Source: Gammaproteobacteria bacterium UBA4421
Lineage (GTDB): Bacteria > Pseudomonadota > Gammaproteobacteria > Pseudomonadales > Azotimanducaceae
Length of the DNA stretch: 49,796 bases
Direction of reading: 5' to 3'
NCBI GenBank assembly: GCA_002389675.1
Contig: DGQF01000005.1
Span: 1 to 49,796, forward strand
Part shown: in pieces, positions 32,438 through 41,560 of the stretch
How positions within the stretch are numbered: position 1 is the stretch's first letter
How the letters are laid out: every line of letters begins with the position of its first letter
Translations under genes and position numbers: made by a program
The notes under the pieces: model-generated
The model's input: the letters and a program-made list of their open reading frames with translations, nothing else
Told to the model about the DNA's origin: nothing
Database searches by the model: none

Positions 32438-33628
32438 TTAGTCCGGTGAAGTTAACCCATAATGCGGTTTACTGCGCGATAGCAAATTTTGCTGTAGGGA
32501 GAGAACAAGCGGTTGATCCGGATAGTAGCGTCGGGCCTCATGAATAAACCGTAAGGTCTTGCCGGCGTCAAACCATTGCATCAGGATTTCTTGTCGCCTT
32601 TGTTTGCTCTGGTAGTGTTTCTTGACGGTGTTTGCAATACGGTCAAAACCGACTGCGTCGAGTAGGGTCCGAACACGTTGATCTAGATGTGTTGCCGAGC
32701 GGGTAGTGTCAGCGAAATGCGCCAAATAAGCCAAAGCCTCTGCCAATAGCAAAAAACTATTGGGGTGATAACTGAGGTAGCTGGCGTCGTTGTCGCTTTC
32801 TTTTAATGCGGCGGTAATTTTGTGTAATGCTGGGCCTGTGCCAAAGGGTACTCGGTCCGACAGGCGCGCCGCCAGCGAGACAACGGTGCGCGGCAGGTAG
32901 ACCACGCCATGAACCTTCGCTATTTTGTTCAGCAGGTAAAAGTCCTCAGCTGCGTTACGCTGGGGATAACCTCTTACGGCTGCGTAAGATATGCTGTGAA
33001 TTGCAATTGTGCTGCCCAAGGACGGGTAGGCATAAGTTGATCCGGCTTGGGCTAAACCGGTCACATAGTACTGCATATGTTTTTCGTAGAGACGTACCGC
33101 ACGGGTTAAGCTCGCATCGGTACTATAATGGCGGTGGCCAAAGACAACCGCTCCTTGCTTGTCGCATAGATTGTGGCCGCGTTCGTCAAAATAGTTCGCG
33201 GGCAATTGCGCATCTGCATCACTTTGGTACAGCCAAGGGCTGGCAACTTGTCCTGTGGACTGCAGCCGCAGGGCAATGTCGGTGCCAATCTTGCGTGCTA
33301 GCCCGACGCCCGCTTTGGCGGGTAACGGTTGGCTCACGCAATCTACGATCATTACGTTGCTCCGGGTTGCATCGGCCAGGGTCGTTAGCAGATTTTCGGT
33401 TCTTTGGCGCGCGCCCTGTGGTGCGCCTTGCGGTGCGTTTACGACTGCAATGATCAAGGTGGCGCTGGTGTCGATATGGGCGGTAAGGTTTCTGAGGCAC
33501 TCAGGATCTTCGTCGTACAGCGGGATCACCAGTGCTTGCTGGTAAGATTGCTTTATTGTTTGGGCGTAGCGCTGCGATAGCGGTGACGCGTGTTTGCGCA
33601 GATAACTTTGCACGGTTTGATTGTGCAT
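32438..33628 (-). CDS. Glycosyltransferase family 2-like protein, unknown acceptor
   Basis: A 396-residue protein with a GT-A-like core: ALVIPLYDEDPECLRNL (near residues 32-48), a nucleotide-sugar region ending in WLYQSDADAQLP (DxD near 155-157), VVFGHRHYSTD, and GYPQRNAAEDFYLLNKI with the acidic acceptor motif. There are no membrane segments, and the C-terminal 130 residues are helical. The repeated PQGAPQGA around residue 66 is a short in-frame duplication. No clear ribosome site precedes ATG 33628. The gene lies 19 bp after miaE and 44 bp before argC and has no obvious functional link with either. Confidence 0.72.
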   Translation of the reverse strand: MHNQTVQSYLRKHASPLSQRYAQTIKQSYQQALVIPLYDEDPECLRNLTAHIDTSATLIIAVVNAPQGAPQGARQRTENLLTTLADATRSNVMIVDCVSQPLPAKAGVGLARKIGTDIALRLQSTGQVASPWLYQSDADAQLPANYFDERGHNLCDKQGAVVFGHRHYSTDASLTRAVRLYEKHMQYYVTGLAQAGSTYAYPSLGSTIAIHSISYAAVRGYPQRNAAEDFYLLNKIAKVHGVVYLPRTVVSLAARLSDRVPFGTGPALHKITAALKESDNDASYLSYHPNSFLLLAEALAYLAHFADTTRSATHLDQRVRTLLDAVGFDRIANTVKKHYQSKQRRQEILMQWFDAGKTLRFIHEARRYYPDQPLVLSLQQNLLSRSKPHYGLTSPD

Positions 33629-33647
33629 ATCAGAACCGAGGAGTTTG

Positions 33648-34250
33648 TCAGTGTAGGGCGGCGCGAGTCGGTAACGCTAGCATGATGTCATTTTCCAGGC
33701 TACATATCTCGGCAAACCGGTCGGATGCGCGCTCGGGGGAGCAATGCTCGCAGGCTAAACGGTAGAATAAGGTCCAGTGCCGAGCCTCGCTGGTTGCGAT
33801 TGCGTCGTAGAATTTCTTTAATTCGGGATCGGTTAATGCCTGGGCAATGCAGGCAAATCGCTCTGCGCCGCGGCGTTCAACAACCGCCCCCATCAACAGC
33901 CTGTCAAGCAAGAAAAACTCGGATCCGCGCCGGATGTGCGAATTAAGCTGATTGACGTAGGGATCTTTGCTGTCGGCTGCGGGAGTTATGCCGCGCGCCA
34001 GCATGATACGAATCACCTCGCGATAATGACTCAGCTCCTCCACCGCCAGATCAGCCATAGCCATAAGGAGCGCGGGTTGATCGGGATAATGCGAGGCGAC
34101 GGACATGGCCATGCCGGACGCTTTTTTTTCACACGAAGCATGATCTTGCAAAAATGCTTCAAAGTTACCCATCACGCAGGTGAGCCAGGCCCGTGGCGAG
34201 GGCGCGAGATGCGGTGTGTGTGGTGCTACGGATAGATCTGGTTGAGCCAT
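33648..34250 (-). CDS. miaE: tRNA-(ms2io6A)-hydroxylase MiaE
   Basis: A 200-residue non-heme diiron monooxygenase that hydroxylates ms2i6A37 in tRNA. Diiron ligands are visible in the pattern: Glu in ASCEKKASGMAM, EELSHYREV (Glu and His), VERRGAERFA, and SEARHWTLFYRLA. The N-terminal Pro-rich leader (residues 1-22) is not part of the fold. ATG 34250 is chosen because translation upstream would run inside the esterase gene. It overlaps the esterase 3' end by 25 bases. The gene belongs to the minus-strand run from esterase to rhlB. Confidence 0.88.
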   Translation of the reverse strand: MAQPDLSVAPHTPHLAPSPRAWLTCVMGNFEAFLQDHASCEKKASGMAMSVASHYPDQPALLMAMADLAVEELSHYREVIRIMLARGITPAADSKDPYVNQLNSHIRRGSEFFLLDRLLMGAVVERRGAERFACIAQALTDPELKKFYDAIATSEARHWTLFYRLACEHCSPERASDRFAEICSLENDIMLALPTRAALH

Positions 34251-34891
34251 TGTGTAATGTCTGAAATTTCCTGAGGGCAGACTTGGTGTCCCATCGCATA
34301 TTCGTGCCATTGCACAGCGTAGTTGTACTTAAGCAAACATTCTCTTGATGTGATTGCTCTGGTGATAGGGATCATCGGGTCTTGGATGCCATGGAGCATT
34401 AAAATGGAGGTGTCGACGTTGGCGAACCCGAGTCGATCAACAACGTTTTGATGGTCGTGTAAATAGGTCGACAGCGCCATGATGCCGGCTAATTTTTTCG
34501 AGTAACCAAGACCCAATTCAAGGGCAATAACGCCGCCTTGGGAAAAGCCTGCGAGGACAATTTCTGATGGCTTAACACCGTTTGCTTGTTCTGCTTCGAT
34601 CAACGCGGTAATGGCAGCAACGGATTCGCGGATGTCTTGGCTGCCGGCGAGCGGTGCGCGAGGGTCGATGTCATACCAACCGCGCATTTCGGCCCCACCA
34701 TTTATCGTGATTGGGCGGATGGGAGCGTTGGGAAAAACAAACCGCAAGGGTTGGTTGAGCTCCAGCATCGGCACAATAGATTCGAAATCGGTTGCGTCTG
34801 CGCCCAGGCCATGCAGCCAGATGACCGTGCCTACGGGCTGATCGCCAGTTTGCGTGCAGAGTGTTTCTAGGTTTGCTGTTTGAATCGACAT
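34226..34891 (-). CDS. Alpha/beta-hydrolase, carboxylesterase/phospholipase family
   Basis: A 221-residue serine hydrolase of the Abhydrolase_2 (EstB / acyl-protein thioesterase) group. VIWLHGLGADATDF is the oxyanion loop (near 24-36), GFSQGGVIAL is the nucleophile elbow (Ser near 117), LMLHGIQDPMIP the acid (Asp near 170) and YAMGHQVCP the catalytic His (near 201). The family hydrolyses short acyl esters or lysophospholipids. ATG 34891 has no good Shine-Dalgarno sequence in view. It is the first gene of the minus-strand run with miaE. Confidence 0.85.
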   Translation of the reverse strand: MSIQTANLETLCTQTGDQPVGTVIWLHGLGADATDFESIVPMLELNQPLRFVFPNAPIRPITINGGAEMRGWYDIDPRAPLAGSQDIRESVAAITALIEAEQANGVKPSEIVLAGFSQGGVIALELGLGYSKKLAGIMALSTYLHDHQNVVDRLGFANVDTSILMLHGIQDPMIPITRAITSRECLLKYNYAVQWHEYAMGHQVCPQEISDITQWLNQIYP

Positions 34892-35000
34892 GAAGTTTTA
34901 GGTGATCTGTTCCACAAAAACAGCAGTCACAATACCGGCAATGGAGAACAATGGGTAGAGGAGGCTGTGCATTCTGGGTCCGGGCAGCCATACTACACCC

Positions 35001-36764
35001 ATGGAAGATGGATTAGACAGAGGCGGAAGCAAAGACCTTCGCCGATTGGGCCCTGCGCTCAAATTTTTACGCCCGTACCGGCGCCAAGTCATATTTGCCA
35101 GCATTGCGTTGGTGGTGACAGCCTGTGCGACCCTTTCTTTGGGGCAAGGCATTCGTTTGGTCATAGACAGCGGATTTGCCAGCGGCGGTCCTGGATCTTT
35201 GGATAATGCCATCAGCTTATTTGCCACTTTTGTTGTAGTGCTCACCATTGGCACCTTCATCCGCTTTTACTATGTCTCCTGGGTTGGCGAGCGCATCAGC
35301 GCGGACTTGCGCCAAGCAGTATTTGCCCATTTGATACATATCCACCCGGGGTTTTTTGAAGCCAACGCACCCAGTGAAATACAGTCACGGATCACGACAG
35401 ATACAACCTTGTTGCAGACGGTTATTGGCTCTTCTGTATCGATTGCGTTGCGCAATCTGCTGATGTTTGTTGGCGGTGTTGTTTTGATGTTTATCACAAA
35501 CGCAAAGCTGTCCCTAATTGTGTTGCTCAGCGTGCCGTTGGTGGTGTTGCCTATTATCTTATTTGGCCGTCGGGTGAGGCAGCTTTCCCGCAGCAGTCAA
35601 GATCGTTTGGCTGATGTGGGTAGCTATGCAGGAGAGTCTTTGCGGCACATCAAAGTGGTGCAATCGTTCAATCATCAAGGGGCAGACAACGCGGCATTTG
35701 GTGCCCGGGTTGATGAAGCGTTTCAAGTTTCAGTCAAGCGTATACGGCAGCGCTCGATATTGGTCGCCATTGTGATGTTGGTTGTTTTTGGTGCAGTTGC
35801 AGCGATGCTTTGGGCTGGCGGTCAGGCAGTGCAAGCTGGCCATAGCTCGGGGGGTGAATTGGCGGCCTTTATATTTTATGCGTTTATTGTCGCCGGCTCT
35901 GTGGGTGCAATCAGTGAGGTGATCAGCGATTTGCAGCGAGCAGCCGGAGCAACAGAGCGTTTGGTAGAACTATTAGAGTCGCCGAGTGAAATTCTTGAAA
36001 TGCCTAATGCCAAAACTCTGCCCTTGGCGCCTGTTAGTTTGACGTTAGAGGACGTACATTTTGCCTATCCGACTCGTCCCGATCAAAAAGTGATTCAAGG
36101 AGTTAGTCTGCAGACCCAACCCGGCGAGATGGTTGCACTGGTAGGGCCTTCTGGAGCCGGTAAAAGCACGTTGTTTGACCTGATTCAACGATTCTATGAT
36201 CCCGGGCAGGGTGTGATTAAAATGGCGGGTGAGGACGTTCGCGAACTCAAACTGTCCGCAGTCAGAGGGGTGGTGGGATATGTGCCCCAAGATCCGGTAC
36301 TGTTTGCCGGTACATTGCGGGACAACTTGGTCTATGCATGTCCCGAGGCGGATGACGCGGCGATCCAAGCAGCCCTAACGATGGCTTATGCAGCTGATTT
36401 TGTCGGAGTTTTGCCAGAAGGTCTGGAGACTAGGGTTGGCGAAGGAGGCGTGGGTCTCTCGGGTGGTCAGCGGCAACGATTGGCCATTGCCAGGGCATTG
36501 ATATCTGAGCCGCAAATACTGCTGCTTGACGAAGCGACCAGTGCGCTTGACGCCGAGAGCGAAAATCATATTCGTTTGAGTATTGATGGTCTGAAGGGGC
36601 GGATGACCATTCTCGTGATTGCGCACAGACTCTCAACGGTTCGGCAGGCAGACCATATTTTGGTTCTTGAAGATGGGCAGGTCATGAATCAGGGCACTCA
36701 CGATCAATTGTTGGAAGCCTCAGATCTTTATGGCCGATTTGCTCAAATGCAGTTTGCGTCATAG
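35001..36764 (+). CDS. ABC exporter, fused membrane and ATPase domains (MsbA-like)
   Basis: A 587-residue half-transporter. The transmembrane domain (about residues 20-315) has six hydrophobic segments beginning VIFASIALVVTACATLSLG. The ATPase domain (about 340-580) has Walker A GPSGAGKST, a Q-loop YVPQDPVLFAGTL, signature LSGGQRQRLAIARALI, Walker B ILLLDEATSALD and AHRLSTV. It is expected to act as a homodimer exporting lipid, drug or peptide; the substrate is not evident. The first 25 residues are charged and cytoplasmic. It is divergent from the esterase with a 109-bp gap, and dinB lies on the opposite strand 21 bp downstream. Confidence 0.9.
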   Translation: MEDGLDRGGSKDLRRLGPALKFLRPYRRQVIFASIALVVTACATLSLGQGIRLVIDSGFASGGPGSLDNAISLFATFVVVLTIGTFIRFYYVSWVGERISADLRQAVFAHLIHIHPGFFEANAPSEIQSRITTDTTLLQTVIGSSVSIALRNLLMFVGGVVLMFITNAKLSLIVLLSVPLVVLPIILFGRRVRQLSRSSQDRLADVGSYAGESLRHIKVVQSFNHQGADNAAFGARVDEAFQVSVKRIRQRSILVAIVMLVVFGAVAAMLWAGGQAVQAGHSSGGELAAFIFYAFIVAGSVGAISEVISDLQRAAGATERLVELLESPSEILEMPNAKTLPLAPVSLTLEDVHFAYPTRPDQKVIQGVSLQTQPGEMVALVGPSGAGKSTLFDLIQRFYDPGQGVIKMAGEDVRELKLSAVRGVVGYVPQDPVLFAGTLRDNLVYACPEADDAAIQAALTMAYAADFVGVLPEGLETRVGEGGVGLSGGQRQRLAIARALISEPQILLLDEATSALDAESENHIRLSIDGLKGRMTILVIAHRLSTVRQADHILVLEDGQVMNQGTHDQLLEASDLYGRFAQMQFAS

Positions 36765-36785
36765 TCCCGCTTGTGCGCGGCAAGA

Positions 36786-37832
36786 TTAGAATAGCCCTAA
36801 TTGCTTGGCCTTTGCAGAAGGTGAGAGTTTAACGCCTGCGCCGATTAATCGAACGGGTAACTCATGGCGGCGCCATGCTTGGTCGAGCAAGCGGGCGTAT
36901 TCCGTCAAATCGCTGCTACCTCCGGTGCTGGAGGCTGTGGTTGTAATGAACCCGTTGAAGCGTAACTTGATGGTTCGCTGGCAGATCAGGTGCCGACAAT
37001 TTGTTTGTTCGATTCGGTGATCGAGCTCCTTGAATAACGTTTCAAGTGCTTGTTGACAGGCCGCCAGAGAAGGCAGGTCTTGCGCATAGGTATGTTCGGC
37101 GCTCAGGGATTTTCTTTGTCTCTTTGGGCTAACCGCGCGGTTATCTTCGCCGCGACTTAACTGATATAGGCGCGTGCCAAATTTGCCGAAATGACGCGTC
37201 AAGTCGTTTAGTGGCACTGTCTGTAGGTCGCCACAGGTGTGTATACCCAAATTTTGCATCCGCTTAGCGGTCACAGAACCCACCCCTAAAAGTTTTTTTA
37301 CCGGCAGCGTGTAGACAAAAGAGTCAACTTGCTCGGGGGTGATGGTGAATTGACCGTTTGGCTTGAGCCAGTCTGAGGCAATTTTGGCAAGAAATTTGTT
37401 AGGTGCTATGCCGGCTGAAATGGTGATACCAACCTCGTCTTCCACGCGGGTTCTTATTTCTTTGGCAATCCGGGTTGCGCTGCCGTTTGCGATGCGGCAA
37501 TCACTGACGTCCAGGTAAGCTTCGTCTAGCGACAATGGCTCGACGATTGGAGTAAATGCTCGAAAAATAGCCTGAACTTTGGCTGACTCTGCTTTGTACT
37601 TTGGCATGTCCACTGGCAAAACTTGTAGATCAGGGCACAGGCGAAGTGCACTGATCATCGGCATGGCAGAGTGAATGCCATAGGCCCTAGCGTTGTAATT
37701 GCAGGTTGCGACAACCCCACGCTGATTGGCGCGCCCGCCGACGGCCACGGGAAGGTCCTTTAGTTGGGGATTGTCGCGTATTTCTACCGAGGCGTAAAAA
37801 CTGTCGCAATCGCAGTGGATGATTTTCCGCAT
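36786..37832 (-). CDS. dinB: DNA polymerase IV
   Basis: A 348-residue Y-family translesion polymerase. IIHCDCDSFYASVE (metal-binding Asp and the steric-gate aromatic), VVATCNYNARAYGIHSAMP, the catalytic SLDEAYLDVS (Asp and Glu), and the helix-hairpin-helix LLGVGSVTAKRM are all present. The C-terminal KQLGLF matches the beta-clamp-binding motif. I saw no LexA-type operator (CTG-N10-CAG) in the region just upstream of ATG 37832, so SOS control is not supported by sequence here. It converges on the ABC exporter. Confidence 0.93.
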   Translation of the reverse strand: MRKIIHCDCDSFYASVEIRDNPQLKDLPVAVGGRANQRGVVATCNYNARAYGIHSAMPMISALRLCPDLQVLPVDMPKYKAESAKVQAIFRAFTPIVEPLSLDEAYLDVSDCRIANGSATRIAKEIRTRVEDEVGITISAGIAPNKFLAKIASDWLKPNGQFTITPEQVDSFVYTLPVKKLLGVGSVTAKRMQNLGIHTCGDLQTVPLNDLTRHFGKFGTRLYQLSRGEDNRAVSPKRQRKSLSAEHTYAQDLPSLAACQQALETLFKELDHRIEQTNCRHLICQRTIKLRFNGFITTTASSTGGSSDLTEYARLLDQAWRRHELPVRLIGAGVKLSPSAKAKQLGLF

Positions 37833-38122
37833 AAGCCAACATTACCGGATTCAGGGAAAAAAGATCAGTCCTGCGTTAACGGCATCTGAGGCGCCCTAAA
37901 ATATGTTTTTCCGATGGTTTGGTTTAGAATGCTGCGCCTCTGGATGGCCAGTTCTTACTGGTTTACCACTGCAAGAGCACAAGCGGGAGGGTGTTATTTT
38001 TTCAGCTCGTTTGGGCGTCTGACAGTTGCTGGCCAGACTCCGTGCAACTATCAAGGGGTGCGATGGCGGCTACATTTCTACCGCTGTTGCGTTTTCAACC
38101 ACTCACTAAAAGAGAAGAAAAT
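37833..38122. other. Intergenic region, divergent dinB / racemase genes
   Basis: 290 bp between divergent genes. Short open frames on the plus strand (from about 37914 and 37991) have no coding character and run into the racemase in other frames or as an unlikely N-terminal extension. It must hold the promoters of both genes, but I could not assign -35/-10 boxes with confidence. No RNA gene or strong hairpin was seen. Confidence 0.5.
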
Positions 38123-39253
38123 ATGGGTCCATTATCGGGTTTTAAAATCATTGAATTGGCAGGAATTGGTCCGGGTCCTTTTTGCGGAATGATGCTGTCG
38201 GATATGGGCGCTGAGGTGATCCGCGTAGAGCGGCTATCCGGCGTGAATCGTGCGCCTAAAGATGTGCTGGTGCGCAATCGGCGCAATATTGCATTAGATC
38301 TCAAGAGTGAGGCTGGGGTGGAAACAGTTTTGCGGCTGGTCGAGTCTGCAGATGCGCTGTTTGAAGGGTTTCGTCCAGGTGTGACTGAGCGGTTAGGTTT
38401 AGGTCCAGAGCACTGCATGGCGCGCAACCCGAGATTGGTTTATGGGCGAATGACAGGTTGGGGTCAGGAAGGCCCAATGGCCGCCGCGGCAGGTCACGAT
38501 ATTAACTATATTGGGCTGTCGGGTGCGCTGCATGCGATGGGCCGGGCTGGCGAGCGTCCTGTGCCACCGCTCAACCTGGTGGGTGATTTTGGCGGTGGGG
38601 GTATGTTGCTGGCTTATGGATTGGTCTGCGCTCTGCTGGAGACTCAAAAATCAGGCCAAGGTCAGGTCGTAGACGCTGCGATGGTCGATGGTGCAGCGGC
38701 CTTAATGGCGATGTTCTTTTCGATGTCCGCAACGGGTGCCTTTACGGATCAGCGAGGCACTAATCTGTTGGATGGTGGCGCTCATTTTTATGACACATAT
38801 GAGACCAAGGACGGTCAATACGTTTGTATTGGTTCAATTGAGCCGCAATTTTATGCGCTGTTGATTGAAAAGGCCGGTTTAGATGAAAATTTGTTCAGAG
38901 ATCAGATGAATCCCGCTCGCTGGCCGGAATTGAAAGTGGAGTTGACGCGGACGTTTCTGACCAAAACGCAGGCGCAATGGTGCGAAATTATGGAAGGAAC
39001 CGATGTTTGTTTTGCGCCAGTGCTGAGCATTTTCGATGCGCCTGAACACCCACACAACAAGGCCCGCGGCAGTTTTCTAGAGGTCGACGGAGTGATGCAG
39101 CCGGCACCGGCACCCAGATTTTCACGGACCCCGCCTGCGGTTGTGCACGGTGCTCGCATTCCTGGGCAAGATACACAAACGGTGTTGCATGACTACGGCT
39201 TCAGTGCAGATGAAATTAGTCAGTTGGAGAATGACGGCACGATTGCAGGTTAG
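38123..39253 (+). CDS. CaiB/BaiF family CoA-transferase, alpha-methylacyl-CoA racemase type
   Basis: A 376-residue family III CoA-transferase fold protein. FKIIELAGIGPGPFCGMMLSDMGAEVIRVER is the N-terminal signature. The histidine in AAGHDINYIGLSGAL and the aspartate in LVGDFGGGGMLLAYG match the catalytic His126/Asp156 pair I recall for the mycobacterial racemase. This makes epimerisation of 2-methylacyl-CoA more likely than CoA transfer. ATG 38123 follows an AGAGAAG purine run. The synthetase gene is 70 bp downstream, so a coupled activation and epimerisation pathway is plausible. Confidence 0.85.
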   Translation: MGPLSGFKIIELAGIGPGPFCGMMLSDMGAEVIRVERLSGVNRAPKDVLVRNRRNIALDLKSEAGVETVLRLVESADALFEGFRPGVTERLGLGPEHCMARNPRLVYGRMTGWGQEGPMAAAAGHDINYIGLSGALHAMGRAGERPVPPLNLVGDFGGGGMLLAYGLVCALLETQKSGQGQVVDAAMVDGAAALMAMFFSMSATGAFTDQRGTNLLDGGAHFYDTYETKDGQYVCIGSIEPQFYALLIEKAGLDENLFRDQMNPARWPELKVELTRTFLTKTQAQWCEIMEGTDVCFAPVLSIFDAPEHPHNKARGSFLEVDGVMQPAPAPRFSRTPPAVVHGARIPGQDTQTVLHDYGFSADEISQLENDGTIAG

Positions 39254-39323
39254 GGCGCGCGTGCATCAGAGTTTGTTATATGCAGGCGTTTGCTTGCAAT
39301 TACTTGGTTAACTGCAGAAGCCC

Positions 39324-41225
39324 ATGGCTATGAATTACGCTGAAACATATCAAAAATCGCTGACTGATCCCGAGGGATTCTGGCGCGAACAAGCGGCCTT
39401 AATACCTTGGTTCGAGGCCCCGGAAGCGATATTGGACCAAGACGAGACTGGGCTTTGGCGCTGGTTTCGAGGTGGCAAGCTCAACACTGCTTATATAGCG
39501 TTAGACCAGCATGTTCTAGCCGGGCGAGGAGAAAGTCTGGCGTTGATTTATGATTCCCCGGTTACAGGGGTGATCCAAAAATATACTTATGCCGAACTCA
39601 CTCAGTGGACTGCGCGCGTCGCCGGAGGTTTGACGGATCTGGGCGTTGGGAAAGGCGATCGTGTTGTGATCTACATGCCCATGATCCCGGAAACGGTTGT
39701 CACGATGTTGGCCTGCGCTCGAATTGGTGCCGTCCATGCGGTTGTCTTTGGTGGGTTTGCAGCGCCTGAATTGGCTTTGCGAATTGATGACGCTAAACCC
39801 AAGGTAGTGGTCTCAGCATCTTGTGGCGTGGAATTTGACCGTGTCATCCCCTACAAACCGTTACTGGACAGCGCGATTGCGCAAGCATCACACCGGGTTG
39901 AGCACACCGTCATCGTGCAGCGCCCGCAACTGAAAGCGGAAATGATTCAGGGCCGTGACCACAGCTGGGCGTCTTGGTTAGAGGCGGCAGCTCCGGTTGA
40001 TTGTGTTCCAGTGGACGCCTTAGATCCGCTTTACATCTTGCATACCTCAGGCACGACAGGAAAACCCAAAGGCGTTGTGCGCGACTGCGGAGGGCATGCG
40101 GTTGCTCTGAATTACAGCATGCAGGCGGTCTATGGTGTGGATGTCGGAGATGTTTATTGGGCGGCATCTGATGTCGGCTGGGTGGTAGGCCATTCATACA
40201 TTGTTTATGGACCGTTGTTCCGCGGGTGCACGACTGTCTTATATGAAGGTAAGCCGGTGCGAACGCCAGATGCCGGTGCGTTTTGGCGCGTGCTTGCTGA
40301 ACACCGGGTGAAAACGTTTTTTGTGGCGCCAACGGCATTTCGAGCGATTAAGAAAGAAGATCCTGAATGTGCTCTCAAAGCCCAATATGATTTGAGCCAT
40401 TTACAGTATCAGTTCGTGGCAGGGGAGCGTCTGGATCCGGCCACCTACCATTGGCTGAAGTCGAATCTTCCCGGGATACCCATCATCGACCATTGGTGGC
40501 AGACCGAAACTGGCTGGTCTATTTGTACCAATATGGTTGGCGTGGAGCCCCTGCCGATAAAGGCTGGGTCACCCACCTTGCCGGCGCCCGGATATGATTT
40601 GCGTATTTTCGATGAAGATGGTGTGGCGCTAGGTGCTAATACGGAAGGGGCTATTGTGATTAAAGGGCCATTGCCGCCAGGAGCATTTGTCACGATTTGG
40701 GGTGATCACAAGCGATTTACCGAGAGCTACTGGCAGCAGTACCCCGGCTTTTATTTGACTGGCGATGGCGGTTATCGTGACGATGACGGTTATCTGTACG
40801 TGATGGGGCGAATGGACGACGTGATTAATGTCGCCGGACACCGGCTGTCGACCGGGCAGATTGAAGCGGTTGTTGCTGATCATCAGGCGGTCGCGGAGTG
40901 CGCTGTGATTGGTATTGAAGATGCGGATCGTGGTCAGGTGCCGGTGGGTTTCTTGGTGCTCAAAGATGGTATTCAGATTGACCCGCTGACGCTGCAACAG
41001 GCATTGGTCCAGATGGTTCGGGAGAGAGTGGGAGCTATTGCAAATTTTAAGCGCGCTTTGGTGGTTCAACGGTTGCCAAAAACGCGTTCCGGAAAAATTC
41101 TGCGCCAGGTCATGCGTAAAATGATTGATGGCGAAGTCTTTACGGTGCCCTCGACTATCGATGATCCAGCGATAATTGATGAGTTGCGGGAACGGTGCCT
41201 GCAAGAAGGGGTCGTCAACAAATGA
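39324..41225 (+). CDS. prpE: Propionyl-CoA synthetase-like acyl-CoA ligase
   Basis: A 633-residue AMP-forming ligase of the acetyl/propionyl-CoA synthetase group, close in length to E. coli PrpE. YILHTSGTTGKPKGVV is the P-loop (near 235-250), YQFVAGERLDP, HWWQTETGWSI and YLTGDGGYRDDDGYLYVMGRMDDVINVAGHRLST are core motifs. The C-terminal LPKTRSGKILRQVMRKM carries the catalytic, acetylation-prone lysine. SDVGWVVGHSYIVYGPL resembles the acyl pocket of propionyl-CoA synthetases. Substrate size cannot be fixed by eye. ATG 39324 or 39330 could start. Its stop overlaps the ABM gene (ATGA). Confidence 0.83.
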   Translation: MAMNYAETYQKSLTDPEGFWREQAALIPWFEAPEAILDQDETGLWRWFRGGKLNTAYIALDQHVLAGRGESLALIYDSPVTGVIQKYTYAELTQWTARVAGGLTDLGVGKGDRVVIYMPMIPETVVTMLACARIGAVHAVVFGGFAAPELALRIDDAKPKVVVSASCGVEFDRVIPYKPLLDSAIAQASHRVEHTVIVQRPQLKAEMIQGRDHSWASWLEAAAPVDCVPVDALDPLYILHTSGTTGKPKGVVRDCGGHAVALNYSMQAVYGVDVGDVYWAASDVGWVVGHSYIVYGPLFRGCTTVLYEGKPVRTPDAGAFWRVLAEHRVKTFFVAPTAFRAIKKEDPECALKAQYDLSHLQYQFVAGERLDPATYHWLKSNLPGIPIIDHWWQTETGWSICTNMVGVEPLPIKAGSPTLPAPGYDLRIFDEDGVALGANTEGAIVIKGPLPPGAFVTIWGDHKRFTESYWQQYPGFYLTGDGGYRDDDGYLYVMGRMDDVINVAGHRLSTGQIEAVVADHQAVAECAVIGIEDADRGQVPVGFLVLKDGIQIDPLTLQQALVQMVRERVGAIANFKRALVVQRLPKTRSGKILRQVMRKMIDGEVFTVPSTIDDPAIIDELRERCLQEGVVNK

Positions 41226-41560
41226 TCATTGTGCATGGGATAATCCCCTTGAGAGCAGAATCCCGAGCTTCAGCGTTGCGTCTAGCGGCACGCATGGCGG
41301 AGGCCACTAGGGCGGAGAGCGGCTGCATCTCTTATGATTTTTACATCGGTCTGTCAGACCCCAATACGCTGATGTTGTTCCAGGAGTGGGAGAATATGGA
41401 TGCGCTTATGGTTCATTTTCAAACCAATCATATGGAAGCGTTTTTGCGCGAATTACCGGATTTGGTTGCTGGAGACATCATCACCAAGCGGTATGCGGTG
41501 CAGAGCGTTGATGAAGAAGTGCCAGATACGCTGGAAGACCCAGATCCGATCATTCATTAA
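41222..41560 (+). CDS. Antibiotic biosynthesis monooxygenase (ABM)-fold protein
   Basis: A 112-residue protein with the dimeric ferredoxin-like ABM fold: IIVHGIIPLRAES (strand 1), ESGCISYDFYIGLSDPNTLMLFQEWENMDALMVHFQTNHMEAF, which is the YgiN-like core. YgiN-type members are quinol monooxygenases; others degrade heme or have no known activity. ATG 41222 overlaps the ligase stop, so translation is coupled. The C-terminal 20 residues are acidic. It ends in TTAA shared with the converging DUF2069 gene. Confidence 0.82.
   Translation: MIIVHGIIPLRAESRASALRLAARMAEATRAESGCISYDFYIGLSDPNTLMLFQEWENMDALMVHFQTNHMEAFLRELPDLVAGDIITKRYAVQSVDEEVPDTLEDPDPIIH

Noticed and set aside
33412..33440. Tandem repeat as a possible mobile or CRISPR-like element
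   Set aside because: It is a short in-frame duplication (PQGA) within the GT2-like protein.
36786..37900. SOS control of dinB
   Set aside because: No CTG-N10-CAG LexA box was found before the start.
37991..38122. In-frame N-terminal extension of the racemase
   Set aside because: The family N-terminus begins at 38123 with a purine-rich ribosome site just upstream.
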